DNA of 64,000 nucleotides from Strigamia acuminata (taxonomy: Eukaryota > Arthropoda > Chilopoda > Geophilomorpha > Linotaeniidae): contig OX442314.1 of NCBI GenBank assembly GCA_949358305.1, positions 33,041,608 to 33,105,607 on the forward strand, given 5' to 3'. Within the stretch, counting starts at the first letter, position 1. Each line of letters opens with the position of its first letter. The translations under genes were made by a program, and so were the position numbers. The notes under the pieces are model-generated. The model was not told the origin of the DNA. It ran no database searches and saw nothing but the letters and a program-made list of their open reading frames with translations. Positions 52,580 through 61,888 of this stretch are shown here, one piece after another.

Positions 52580-54790
52580 CCGGGTATTATGGTTGGTTAC
52601 TCCATGTGTCGGCAGGCTTACCGAATTTTTGACGAAAATGAAAACCGAATAATCGAAACTCGAGACGTGTATTTTATTGAAGATGCTAGGACCGCCGAAA
52701 TACAGAAAGAATCGAAAAAACTGATGACTGAAGACAGCGCGGACAATCAAGTCGTTTTTCCGATTTTAAGTGGGGGGAAGAGTGATAATGAGGATCATGA
52801 GCAATCAAGTGATGATGACGACAACGAGAAACAAGAAGAAGAAAACGAAGTATGGGAAACCGCTGATGAGGATGAGGACTCACCTGATGAGATTGAGGAC
52901 ACACACGATAACACGCATGACGAAACTGACAATGAAACTGAAAAAGATGCCGAAGATGAAGATGAACCCGAACCGGAAGTCGTGGAAGCTCCGAGGCAAC
53001 CAGTTGTGGTGCCACCCGCACCGCCGATCGTTCTGCGTGAACGTGGACCAGGCAGACCTACCAGACAGGAAGCGGCCATGAAGGAACAGCGACGCATCGA
53101 ACAGAACGAGCGACGCGAGCAGGAATTTCGACATCGAGGTGTCAGGAGATCGGAGAGACTAAGACGGCGAGACGCAGCGTGTGTGGCGCATAAGAAGCGA
53201 AGACGGTGGGATGCAGTGTGTTTGGCGCGCATGAAGCGGAAGGCGCGACTAATCACTCCAACTTCCTACCAAGAGGCAATCTCATGTCCAGATGCCAAAA
53301 TGTGGCGAGCAGCGATGGACAAGGAAATGCAGTCCATGCGTATGCATCGAGTATGGCATTTAGAGAAACCGACTGAAGACAAAAAGCCAATTAAATGCAA
53401 GTGGATTTATAAAATCAAGCTGAATTTGGATGGGAGTGTGAGCAAGTACAAGGCTCGTTTGGTCGCCGTGGGTTATTCCCAGAAGCCGGGCGAGGACTAC
53501 GATCGGACTTTTGCCCCAGTCATGAAACTGGAATCTCGCCTATTGTTGGGAATTGCGGCCAAAAAGCGACTGCGACTCAGACAGTACGACGTCGAAACCG
53601 CCTATTTATATGGACTCTTGGATAAAGTAATCCATATGACTCAACCCGAGGGATATGAAGAGGAGGGAGCCGAGGACTACGTATGCGTGCTGGATAAGAG
53701 TCTCTACGGACTAAAGCAATTCGGACGATGTTGGAATAAGGAACTGGACGAGAAACTAAAGAAGATGGGTCTAACACAGCTCAAGGGGGATCCATGTATA
53801 TACATATGGATCAAGGACAAACAATATTTTGCATTGGGCGTCTTCGTGGATGACATTATCGCGATTGGATCGACGGATCAATTGATAGAGGCTAAAATGG
53901 CACGGCTCAGCGAATACTTCAAACTAGACGACATGGGTGAGCCAAATCACATCCTGGGCATGCGGATAACGATTGGCAAACATGGCATTAGACTCACACA
54001 AGAGGAGTATGCCAACAAGATACTTAAGCGGCATGAGATGACTGGCTGCAAAGGAAAGAAATCTCCTATGGCAACTGACCAGGATTTGGACAACCATAGC
54101 AAATCACCGCCGGTAGACCCGAAGCAGTACCAGGAGATGCTCGGGAGTGTAATGTACCTGATGTTAGGCACAAGGCCAGACCTGGCCTACGCTGTCAGCA
54201 AGCTGGGCACTTACAGCAGCAATCCCAAAGAGATGCACCTGACGGCATTGAGAAGAGTACTAAAGTACATCAGTGGAACCACCCATTACGGATTATTCTA
54301 CGACAGAGTCAGGAAGCCTTTAGAATTATTCACCGACGCTAGCTGGAGCGTGGGAAAAGACGCTAAGTCACACAGCGGATACTTGACACTGTATGGGAGA
54401 TCAATCATCAGCTGGAAAGCGAAAAAACAAAGATTGGTGACGATGTCAAGTTGCGAAGCCGAAGTGGTGGCACTTAGCGAGGGCGTACGGGAATTAAAGT
54501 GGCTACGAGGTCTGATAGCTGAATTAAAGATGGAGACAACCCAGTACGCACTTGACGTATTCTGTGATAACAGATCGACTATTCTCATTTCCGAGGAGAC
54601 CGGACAGCATGATCGGACCAAGCATATATTGAGGAAGTATATGTTCGCGAGGGACGAGGTGGAGCTGAACAACATAAAGTTGAATTTTGTGCCGAGTGAG
54701 CAAATGCTTGCAGATCCGCTTACCAAACCTCTCTCGGGAAACAAGATCGATGACTTTGTCAACCTGCTGAACATGAGAAAGAAAGCTTGA
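52577..54790 (+). CDS. gag-pol: Copia Gag-Pol, 3' part (RT and RNase H)
   Basis: Resumes Pol after the MITE; genuine coding starts about 52580. An acidic linker (about 52790-52990) and basic stretch precede the RT: KCKWIYKIK, ARLVAVGYSQ, DVETAYLYG, KSLYGLKQ and the catalytic FVDDI (about 53845-53860). RNase H has LFTDASW, then SSCEAEV (about 54450) and the QHDRTKHI...LADPLTKPL end. Stop TGA at 54788-54790. No other defect is seen. Confidence 0.92.
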   Translation: MPGIMVGYSMCRQAYRIFDENENRIIETRDVYFIEDARTAEIQKESKKLMTEDSADNQVVFPILSGGKSDNEDHEQSSDDDDNEKQEEENEVWETADEDEDSPDEIEDTHDNTHDETDNETEKDAEDEDEPEPEVVEAPRQPVVVPPAPPIVLRERGPGRPTRQEAAMKEQRRIEQNERREQEFRHRGVRRSERLRRRDAACVAHKKRRRWDAVCLARMKRKARLITPTSYQEAISCPDAKMWRAAMDKEMQSMRMHRVWHLEKPTEDKKPIKCKWIYKIKLNLDGSVSKYKARLVAVGYSQKPGEDYDRTFAPVMKLESRLLLGIAAKKRLRLRQYDVETAYLYGLLDKVIHMTQPEGYEEEGAEDYVCVLDKSLYGLKQFGRCWNKELDEKLKKMGLTQLKGDPCIYIWIKDKQYFALGVFVDDIIAIGSTDQLIEAKMARLSEYFKLDDMGEPNHILGMRITIGKHGIRLTQEEYANKILKRHEMTGCKGKKSPMATDQDLDNHSKSPPVDPKQYQEMLGSVMYLMLGTRPDLAYAVSKLGTYSSNPKEMHLTALRRVLKYISGTTHYGLFYDRVRKPLELFTDASWSVGKDAKSHSGYLTLYGRSIISWKAKKQRLVTMSSCEAEVVALSEGVRELKWLRGLIAELKMETTQYALDVFCDNRSTILISEETGQHDRTKHILRKYMFARDEVELNNIKLNFVPSEQMLADPLTKPLSGNKIDDFVNLLNMRKKA

Positions 54791-54866
54791 AAGAAGAAGA
54801 GAATTTTGCAATTTTGTGACACGATAATGTTTATTACCAATTGTGAAATTAGTTCTGACGGATTAT

Positions 54867-55061
54867 AAAGGGGGATTTGTGAGATGATATAATGCAGTCA
54901 GAACTAGTTAGTGTTTGTTACGACACTAGAGCGCAGTGTCTGTTGTTTGTTTCGTTACTAAGTGACTACGCATTCTGTCGTCTGCTTGTAATGGTTTACA
55001 CGCTTTGATTAAATCTGTTCATTTATCAAAACACGAATGCAAGATCCAAATACATTTCACA
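54867..55061 (+). repeat. Copia polypurine tract and 3' LTR
   Basis: AAAGGGGGATT (54867-54877) primes plus-strand synthesis. The LTR spans 54878-55061 and is followed by target duplication AAAAA. Confidence 0.92.
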
Positions 55062-55290
55062 AAAAAATATAAAAATCAGATAAAATGACACTGAAATACT
55101 ACAACAAATGAATAAAAATACACAAATATTAAATGCAAGGTTATGAAAAAGGGAAATACAAAATAACTAATAAAATAGCACAAATTGGCATTTTAAAGGG
55201 AATGTAAACCCTTTAATAAAATGTTATGAAATCAAAATACAAATTCAACAAACAAATGAATGACATGAAAGGGAATGTGAACGCCAGTTT
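55062..55290. other. AT-rich spacer between TFIIB-like and TBP-like genes
   Basis: Before the Copia insertion this ~230-bp stretch was all that separated the two minus-strand genes. It encodes no recognisable rest of the cyclin repeat. An acceptor-like TTGTTGTAG is present on the minus strand. Confidence 0.4.
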
Positions 55291-55941
55291 TCACATTCCG
55301 GTTACTTGTAGATGGAGTTTGTGGGCATTTCTGGCAATCTCCTTAGCCGCACTTTCCACCGCGCCCGACAGATTCAAACTTTTACAAAATCTCGAAACGA
55401 AAGCCTCAGCAGTAGCTACTAATGTTTTGCGGATATCCATTCTTTCGCCGATATCGCCGATACCTCTCTCTATCGCCCCCCACGATTTATTTATAGGTTT
55501 CCTGAAACCTTCCGATGACCTTTCCGCTAACAATTCCCGAAGAGTAACCGGAACATGATTCCGGCGGCACTCGACGATCAGACAAGAGGTGACTAATACG
55601 ACGTGGTTACGTGGTGCTTTCATGTTTACCCACTTCGGCACATCTTTGATTTTTTCCCAACAATGTACCTGATCAAACAATTTTAGGGCTTTGTCTGCGA
55701 CCTCTTTGGGTAATTTGTCACTAATTTTTTTTATTTGTAACAATGGAGTAATACGGGCGTGTTCGGAGACCTTTTTCGGCTTGCCAGTGACTGGTTTGTC
55801 GGTTTTCGGGTCGGTCGACGTTAATTCGTCGTGGCAGTAATTGCGGAAAGGCTTGAGGGTGTTTTTGGTTGTGCCACGCGCAGGAAATTCATTCTTTCGT
55901 TTGTCTCTCTTGTTGCTCTTGGCAGGATCTAGTTTCACCAT
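55291..55941 (-). CDS. TFIIB-like protein, truncated (216 aa)
   Basis: Divergent paralog of general factor TFIIB. The first cyclin-type repeat is represented by LPKEVADKALKLFDQV and a helix like the TFIIB ASACLYIACR segment (VVLVTSCLIVECRRNHVPVTLREL). The start of the second repeat is clear: FVSRFCKSLNLSGAVESAAKEIARNAHKLHL (TFIIB has FMSRFCSNL...AATHIARKA). There is no N-terminal Cys4 zinc ribbon, and the protein ends midway through repeat 2 unless spliced: CTACAA|GTAACC at the end is a possible donor. I chose ATG 55941 because it follows a TATA box at the right distance. Same strand as, and next upstream of, the TBP-like gene. Confidence 0.7.
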   Translation of the reverse strand: MVKLDPAKSNKRDKRKNEFPARGTTKNTLKPFRNYCHDELTSTDPKTDKPVTGKPKKVSEHARITPLLQIKKISDKLPKEVADKALKLFDQVHCWEKIKDVPKWVNMKAPRNHVVLVTSCLIVECRRNHVPVTLRELLAERSSEGFRKPINKSWGAIERGIGDIGERMDIRKTLVATAEAFVSRFCKSLNLSGAVESAAKEIARNAHKLHLQVTGM

Positions 55942-55992
55942 CTTGGTTCTGTGCACACTGTGTTATTCAATTAGAAAGAATGAGCAGTCTGT

Positions 55993-56000
55993 TTTATATA
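55993..56000 (-). promoter_or_regulatory. TATA box of the TFIIB-like gene
   Basis: TTTATATA on the plus strand is TATATAAA on the minus strand, 52 bases before ATG 55941. A start near 55965 is expected. The block is duplicated, in damaged form, at 47405. Confidence 0.55.
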
Positions 56001-56275
56001 GAGAATGCAAAGAAATAAAATAAAACCTTGTGCTTGCTTACGTGTCTCGTTCCTCCGTTTATTGCTTAAACCGTCCTGGAAATAATTTGTTATCGTGGGG
56101 TTTCAACGGTTTTCAACCGAGCCTGAACACGGTAAATTTTTTTTAGGAATTATAATTTTTAAATGTTATCTGCGTTATAAACGTTTTCGAGAGTATTCGA
56201 GTTGAGCGGGATACGAGGGTATGTAGCGCATGCGCAATGATTCTTCATAGCTGAAGAAGAAGCTCGTGAAAAGAA
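55995..56275. repeat. TFIIB-like promoter block (second copy at 47405)
   Basis: About 280 bp closely matching 47405-47660, with small indels. Possibly a bidirectional promoter/first-exon region. Confidence 0.6.
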
Positions 56276-56336
56276 GACGTCGGTCGGTTCGTGAGTGTAC
56301 TTCGTTGTTGCTGATCATGGTTTATTTCACAGGCGG

Positions 56337-56895
56337 CTAAGGACAGCATTCCTGTCGCTTTCCCATTGGCCGAGAAATCCTATTGTTGTCGGCACATTCT
56401 GGTGGCTGTGTTGGCCCAGATACAAATATTTACATTATTACATTTTATTTAACCCTAACTTAACCTAATCTTAACCAATGAGAGAGCGACAGGAATGCTG
56501 TCCGATTGTTGTCGGCACACTCTGGTGGCTGTGTTGACACACTCGTTAATTAATAATTTTTTTTTTATTTTTTTTTGTTTTTGACCGTGCATGCACAGAG
56601 TAGCGCCTGGCAACAGGAGGCTCCTCAGCCAGGAGTAACTGATGCTGCTTCTGGGTTTTTCGCGTGTTCTAGGGTTTTTCTTCTTTTTTTCTGCCCCTGA
56701 CTCCCCCCTCCCGCAAACCTCACCTTAACTGGTTTTTCTAATGTGATGGGGAATTGGGCACTTATTTAGTGGGGATATGGTAGTACGCATTAGTCATTCC
56801 TGGTTTGGTGTGGAGTCTCCGCTTCTCATGCACAGTGTGCTGACAACAATTGGATATTTCGACCAATGAGAGAGCGACAGGAATACTGTCCTTAG
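56337..56895. mobile_element. 559-bp MITE with ~65-bp inverted ends and an internal copy
   Basis: The ends read CTAAGGACAGCATTCCTGTC at 56337 and the complement at 56895, matching over ~65 bp (through TTGTTGTC-GCACA). A third end-like segment (CCAATGAGAGAGCGACAGGA..., 56477-56503) and a direct repeat of TTGTTGTCGGCACA-TCTGGTGG lie inside. So a shorter MITE (56341-56503) is nested or one end was duplicated. Confidence 0.7.
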
Positions 56896-56975
56896 TCGCT
56901 CGTGTTTATTTCTGTAAAATTTTGTCCTCAGATGGGTAATTTTTCAACCTAATGTTCCAAAGTAAGTTTTTTCAG

Positions 56976-57321
56976 CATGACCACGCTGCTGGAGAACTCG
57001 ATCCGTGACCACATGAGTCGTAAACACAATATCAATGCATCCAGGAGAAAGTTATACGTACTAAAAATATCTCGATTTCACCAACAATCCGAAACGGATT
57101 GTTCGTTTGGATGATGAACAGGATAAATATGATGCTTTTAAATTAAATACAGCTGAAGATTCACAGGTGGTCACCTACGGTACCCGGCCTATTATAATTA
57201 GCTGGATGGAGCTAGAAAAAGAAAGATCATTTCTGAATTGTGATTGGCCGCTTGGAAAGAACGAAGAAAAGACGACGAAATTCAAGAAAGCGTCAAGAGT
57301 GAATCGTGGAGAATATAATTG
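56976..57321 (+). pseudogene. FAM228-like pseudogene (copy of the 41984 gene)
   Basis: Nearly identical to the 3' half of the gene at 41984-42595, starting CATGACCACGCTGCTGGAGA. A small insertion (ATACGTACTAAAAA versus ATACCAAAAA) breaks the frame near 57056. The remaining 71-codon frame 57107-57322 is only the C-terminus. The copied DNA continues into the 3' flank to ~57400. Confidence 0.8.
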
Positions 57322-57404
57322 ATAACATAAACGTTCTGTCAGTGGATGTTGTCGTTGCTTTGATTATATACTTTGGTATTTGGACATACAAATCTCTGAC
57401 ACTC

Positions 57405-57860
57405 TGTGACCAGCTGCCCCTGCGCACGGGTCGCTGCACTGCAACGGCAATGCACTTGGCGCAGCTCCAGCGCCTCTCGTATCTCGCGCAGCCTGTTGCG
57501 GTCCTCCGCAACCAGGTGGAGCTGCGGGCCTTTGGTCAAGCAGGATCAGGCCCCGGAAGTCGCCCTTCCGGAAGTGGTTGGTCCCCGTAGGGACAAGAGA
57601 GTTGTTGATCAACCAGCAAGGCGAACGGTCGTGTTGCGACCGCCTCCGAAACTGGCTATTGAGATAACCCAAACTATCGGCGTGGCGATGATATCGCCCG
57701 CCGGGACCTGAGCGTCCAGTTGCGCCACGTCCGCCGGACGTTAACCGTAACTTCGGCGGCGTGGCCCAAAACCGATTACCGACCTCGTGTGTCATGGCGG
57801 CCGATGGCCGCCGTGCCACGCGGTCTGATTAGGGACGGTTCGAAGGAACCGCCGCCTTGG
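57405..57860. other. GC-rich insert of unknown origin
   Basis: A sharp rise in GC relative to both sides, beginning right after the duplicated FAM228 flank. Both strands have open frames (plus to 57590; minus 57819-57364) with Arg/Gly/Pro-rich, unrecognised products. Probably a fragment of a retroelement coding region of different base composition. Confidence 0.4.
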
Positions 57861-57861
57861 G

Positions 57862-58047
57862 AAATACACTATGGGACACTACAATCATACCCCTAGACAT
57901 CCAATAAAGCCATAACTAAAACTATATTGTGTCTCCGTGTATTTCGTGGTTTGTTTTATCGTGTGTGTTGCGTCCAGCGCCTCCGTGGCTCTCCCCCGAC
58001 CACGTGGCGTCCGTCCGAACACTCACAATTGTGGGCCCGTCCAGGAT
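57862..58047 (+). mobile_element. LTR end and tRNA-Pro-like primer site, candidate
   Basis: ACACTCACAAT precedes TGTGGGCCCGTCCAGGAT (58030-58047). This differs at few positions from the well-known tRNA-Pro primer site type (TGGGGGCTCGTCCGGGAT). AATAAA occurs at ~57902. Suggests the end of an LTR and start of an element interior. Only one LTR copy is seen. Confidence 0.35.
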
Positions 58048-59970
58048 TTTGAATTCTCTTGCGAATACTATTCTAATTTACTGATTGTGTGAAGCACAAT
58101 ATTAAATGAATTTTTTCTTTCAACTAGAGGGGGAAATTTCCTTGGTCATGATTGTGATAGGGGGTCAGCAGGCGAAACGGCCGCTAATCGCTGACCATTG
58201 GACCCTGATCAGACAAAAATTGGTGGCTTTGCATGTCCAGCTTGCCTGGGTACTGGCAAGCCGGGACTTACACTAGCCACACTTTCCAACGGTCTTCTAT
58301 TCCTTTCTAGCTTAGCCTAAAAAACTGAGTGGTTGGGAGGGGAATATAATTCCAAACCTTCTTTATTATTTTTATTTCTTGGTGCGCAGCCCAAGTAAAA
58401 GTAATGGGACAGTCTGCAGCGTATTCAAACTCGATTCGTGGAGGAGGCGCGCTGGTGGCCACCAGCAAACCAAATCCCACGGGGGAGAAGCGGTCATATT
58501 CCAGGTGCCACGCTGCAATCACTGGTTCCATTATGGGCCGGGCGAGGAGGCGATGTTGAACTGAGCTTTGAGTGACACCAAATTTCTTGTAGGACGTTTA
58601 GTCGCTTGGATGCAGGTTGCTAGCTTAGTGGTCGCTGGCGCGGGAACAGTCACGTGCGGTGAGTTGGCGTGTAGTTGGACCCGAGTAGCAGCGAAGTGTC
58701 CGCACACATGGGAAGACTGCCTTGATTTTTGTTGCGACTCATAATTTATGGGTTGCGTTGTGGCTGCTCAAGGCGCTCATCCGGGTTCACATCGGTCATA
58801 ATCCTACCCTGTCCCGTGTACTGGTTGGTAGGCAACTGCAAGTTAACGTATTTAACCCAAGAGTTGCTGAAATTGGGACACGGACAGCAGGGAGAGCTGC
58901 CGGAGGTACGGGGATACCGATGGTGAAGTGCTCAAATGGTACAGAGAGTTCGTTAGGGCGTAGGAACGATATCTGTGCGTTCAGGTAGCTACCAACTTTG
59001 AAAAAAGATTGGGAATCTAGCCTGTAACTTTTGTTTCTGAATTTTATTCACTCTTGCTTGATTTCTGGGCTACTGCAGTTTGTTAAAGGACTGTGCTCGA
59101 ACCACAGTCTGGAGCAATCTCTGTAATTTGGAAATTAGTTGTTTTTACATCTTTTTCATTTTTTACTTTTTCTCTAAACTTCCCTATCTATGATTTTCAT
59201 GGTTTTCTTGGGACTCCACACCTGACAGCGGTAGTAATCACCTCAAATGCCGGGTTGTATACAGCGCCAAATGGAGGGCGATATGGCTTCACAATGGCGG
59301 CTGAAGGGTGGGACCCAAGGCGACTAGGGACAGAAGATGCATTTCCTTCTTACTTTAAGTGCAACTGACTGTTCCACAAAAAACACCATTTCATTGGGAT
59401 GAACAGACATCTCAGTGTAGGCACGTTTCTGTCGAAAGGCAGCCTCGTGCAGACTGGAATGAGTCTCCGAAAGGGGTGAGCGGGCGCGTTTGTTGGTCTC
59501 TTGGGGCAGAAGAAGAGATTGCAACAATATCCCCGTAGTGTAAATATCTGCAAAAACCTTCTGCTAAAAATTGGAACTTTTTGGGTGTCTTTTAGATTAA
59601 AAAACACCCAGTATTTTGTAATTTTTTATTTTTATTTTCTTATCTTTCTTCCTCTGTTTCTTCTTGCGAGGCATCAAGAATCGGTTTGTCTGCGCGCTAG
59701 CGCGGTTTGATTTTGTTATTTGTTGCTAACAATGATAAAATTAACTGGTTTGAAAATTTCGAAGTTCTACAGACATGATTTCGTGCTTTTTTAGAAAAGC
59801 ACAAAAGTCATGTTTTTGTGGAATCAGACCATTTTGATCTGGTTCAGAACTTCTAGTTCCAAACCGAAAAATCACTATTGTTTTTTCAAAAAGTGTTGTT
59901 TTTTCTGCAGAAATGTAGGAATTGGAACATTAAAACGGTCGAAATTTTGTTTTTATTTTAAAAATCAAAC
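58048..59970. other. No gene recognised; retroelement leader or LTR
   Basis: Non-coding on both strands apart from short frames. It holds a 7-bp stem GCTTGCC/GGCAAGC at 58239-58261. An R-region-like stem-loop at about 59772-59813 pairs GTGCTTTT with AAAAGCAC and, below an internal loop, ACATGA with TCATGT. It leads into the candidate primer site at 59972. Confidence 0.35.
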
Positions 59971-59971
59971 A

Positions 59972-59990
59972 TGGCGACTGGAAAGACAAT
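59972..59990 (+). promoter_or_regulatory. Candidate primer binding site of gypsy-2
   Basis: TGGCGACTGGAAAGACAAT follows directly after ...AATCAAACA, so an LTR ending in CA could stop at 59971. TGGCGAC starts are common for gypsy-type primer sites. The 3' LTR lies outside, so this is unproven. Confidence 0.35.
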
Positions 59991-60251
59991 AGAAAAACAT
60001 GTGGAAATCTCGGAATTTTCGAGAATGATTGGAATTTCAAATTTCGACATTTTCTTGGAACTCTGGGAAATTGATTCTATAAATTATTTTAATTTTCTAC
60101 CAATGGGAAACCAGGGGGGGGAAGTGACATCACTAATCCCTCTCCCAAGAATGGCTACTTGAGCCTAATCTCCTGTCTCCTCATTGGTCGTGACTTAATT
60201 CCACTTGTTCACCTTGCAAGCTGCGGTCCTGCTTTTGGTCACATTGTGTCA

Positions 60252-61853
60252 ATGCCAGCGACCAGAACTGGTAAGACCACGTGGGACTCTCCTGCACCTA
60301 ATTCTTTCACACCCGCAACGGATTCAGATTTGAACGACTCGGATAATAATTCGATTGCTTCTTCAAACGACAATATGTCAAGTCCTAAAGTTAAATTGTT
60401 GGATCAAGCGATGCTTGAAACGACTTGCAACGTCTTTAATCTAGTTATCGATGATATGACAACCTACGAAGTGTGGGAAGACACGCTTCTGAAAGTAGCC
60501 GATCACTTGGTGGAACTCCAAGACAAATCGGATAGCACTATGCGTCAATTAACGCAAACGCGCACGGAATTCGGTGATATTAGCGACCGGTTAACTCATG
60601 CTTTGCAGGAGTTAGACTCTGCGAAATTATCGAATGAAAGCTTGTTGAAGATGATAGCTAGTCAAAAAGCTATCGTTGACAGCGTGGTGGCGGCTGGACA
60701 ATCGAATTTGAGAGCACAATCTGCAATCTCAAACACGATTTCTCCCACCGTGACAACACCAAACTCTGGATCCAGCACAGGCTCAACGCCTACGACTGGA
60801 AATCCTCTTTTTCTGGCTTGGGGAGAAAAGTTTCTTCACAAAACTGACCAGGCTATGCCTGCTCCCAGGCCAATGGATGAAGTAGAGCTAAGTAAACGAG
60901 TCAAATCCATTGGAATTGAAGCGTTTGCAGGGGACAAAACGAAAGCTAAGTCTTTCCTTATTGATTTAAAACGTTCTCTACGCTTTGCTTTGCCCTATCT
61001 GAACCAAGTGCTTGCTGAGCATTTGTTTAAGTTTTTCCGAGGAGATGCGGCCACATGGTTCTCTTCTCATGCCAAAACGAATTGGGAGGAATTCGAACAT
61101 GAATTTATCACCCATTTTCGTCCGAGCGATGCGCTGCTTTTAGCAGAAATCGCTAAAACACAGCAACTGTCTCATGAGTCTGCCACCCAAGTGGTGATAA
61201 GACTCGAGAAGTTATACGCTCAATTGACTATTCCTGTGCACGAGAGCCAGCAAATTCAAAAAGTGCTGGCAATTCTGCGCCCAGCGGCCAAAAACATGGT
61301 CGCAAATGCCATTAATTTGGAGAACACTTGGGCGTCGCTCAGGAGAGCCTGCATTGCTACGGAGGCCGCGATCATAAATCAGGAAACTGTGACAAATGCA
61401 GCAATCATTGAGGCGGCAAAAACAGAAACTGTTACGCCAATTCAAAAATCCAACCAGCAAATGGTAACAATACCAAATGCTGCGGGTGGAGATAAACCGA
61501 AATTTGTTCCGTTTGGATTGAGAAATCCAAACAATAGAACACTGTTCCCTGCGCCTAAAAATGCTGCGATAGCAGCAACAAAGGCCGCAGAAGGCAACGA
61601 GAAGGCGCTAGTCCCGAGCAATAGGCTCAAAGACTATGCGACCAAACCAAGAGTTGGCGGTTGCTGGGGCTGCGGTGGCGCACACTTTGAAAGGGATTGC
61701 CCCCTTAAAGTGGAAGCCGCTAAAGCAGCAATGGAAACAATCGCCGCTGCCCAACACAGCATGATGCAGGCTATGCTTGCAGCCAATGAATTTGGTGGCT
61801 GGCCTGAAATGTCGGGAAACGAGGAGTCGCAGTCGACAGAAACCCCCGAGTAA
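60252..61853 (+). CDS. gag: Gypsy-2 Gag polyprotein (533 aa)
   Basis: Start ATG 60252 (MPATRTGK); codons upstream are open but have no ATG. The N-terminus is Ser/Asn/Asp-rich, then comes a coiled-coil-like helix (about 90-150). The capsid-like domain lies about 220-380, with AATWFSSH and W-E-F-F-HFRP motifs typical of gypsy Gag. The nucleocapsid zinc knuckle CWGCGGAHFERDC is at residues 471-483, with three rather than four residues between the second Cys and His. Different family from the element at 1-10 kb. Confidence 0.85.
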   Translation: MPATRTGKTTWDSPAPNSFTPATDSDLNDSDNNSIASSNDNMSSPKVKLLDQAMLETTCNVFNLVIDDMTTYEVWEDTLLKVADHLVELQDKSDSTMRQLTQTRTEFGDISDRLTHALQELDSAKLSNESLLKMIASQKAIVDSVVAAGQSNLRAQSAISNTISPTVTTPNSGSSTGSTPTTGNPLFLAWGEKFLHKTDQAMPAPRPMDEVELSKRVKSIGIEAFAGDKTKAKSFLIDLKRSLRFALPYLNQVLAEHLFKFFRGDAATWFSSHAKTNWEEFEHEFITHFRPSDALLLAEIAKTQQLSHESATQVVIRLEKLYAQLTIPVHESQQIQKVLAILRPAAKNMVANAINLENTWASLRRACIATEAAIINQETVTNAAIIEAAKTETVTPIQKSNQQMVTIPNAAGGDKPKFVPFGLRNPNNRTLFPAPKNAAIAATKAAEGNEKALVPSNRLKDYATKPRVGGCWGCGGAHFERDCPLKVEAAKAAMETIAAAQHSMMQAMLAANEFGGWPEMSGNEESQSTETPE

Positions 61854-61888
61854 CTGACGACTGCGCTCTTACTATAGTGTTGATTCCA

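Larger units (their letters stand above)
49565..55061 (+). mobile_element. Young Ty1/Copia retrotransposon
   Basis: 5497 bp with two 184-bp LTRs (TGTGAGATGATA...CATTTCACA) that differ at one base (GTAAG versus GCAAG). The 5-bp target duplication AAAAA lies at 49560-49564 and 55062-55066. The primer site TGGTAGCAGAG complements the 3' end of initiator tRNA-Met, and there is a polypurine tract before the 3' LTR. One gag-pol frame is split by a foldback MITE. Near-identical LTRs mean recent insertion. It separates the TBP-like gene from the TFIIB-like gene. Confidence 0.95.

Noticed and set aside
49561..55291. A TFIIB-TBP fusion spliced across the spacer
   Set aside because: No acceptor gives the TBP frame without crossing an in-frame TGA, although a donor-like CAA|GTAACC is present.
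61838..61853. Slippery frameshift heptamer in gypsy-2
   Set aside because: GAA ACC CCC GAG does not fit X XXY YYZ in the gag frame.
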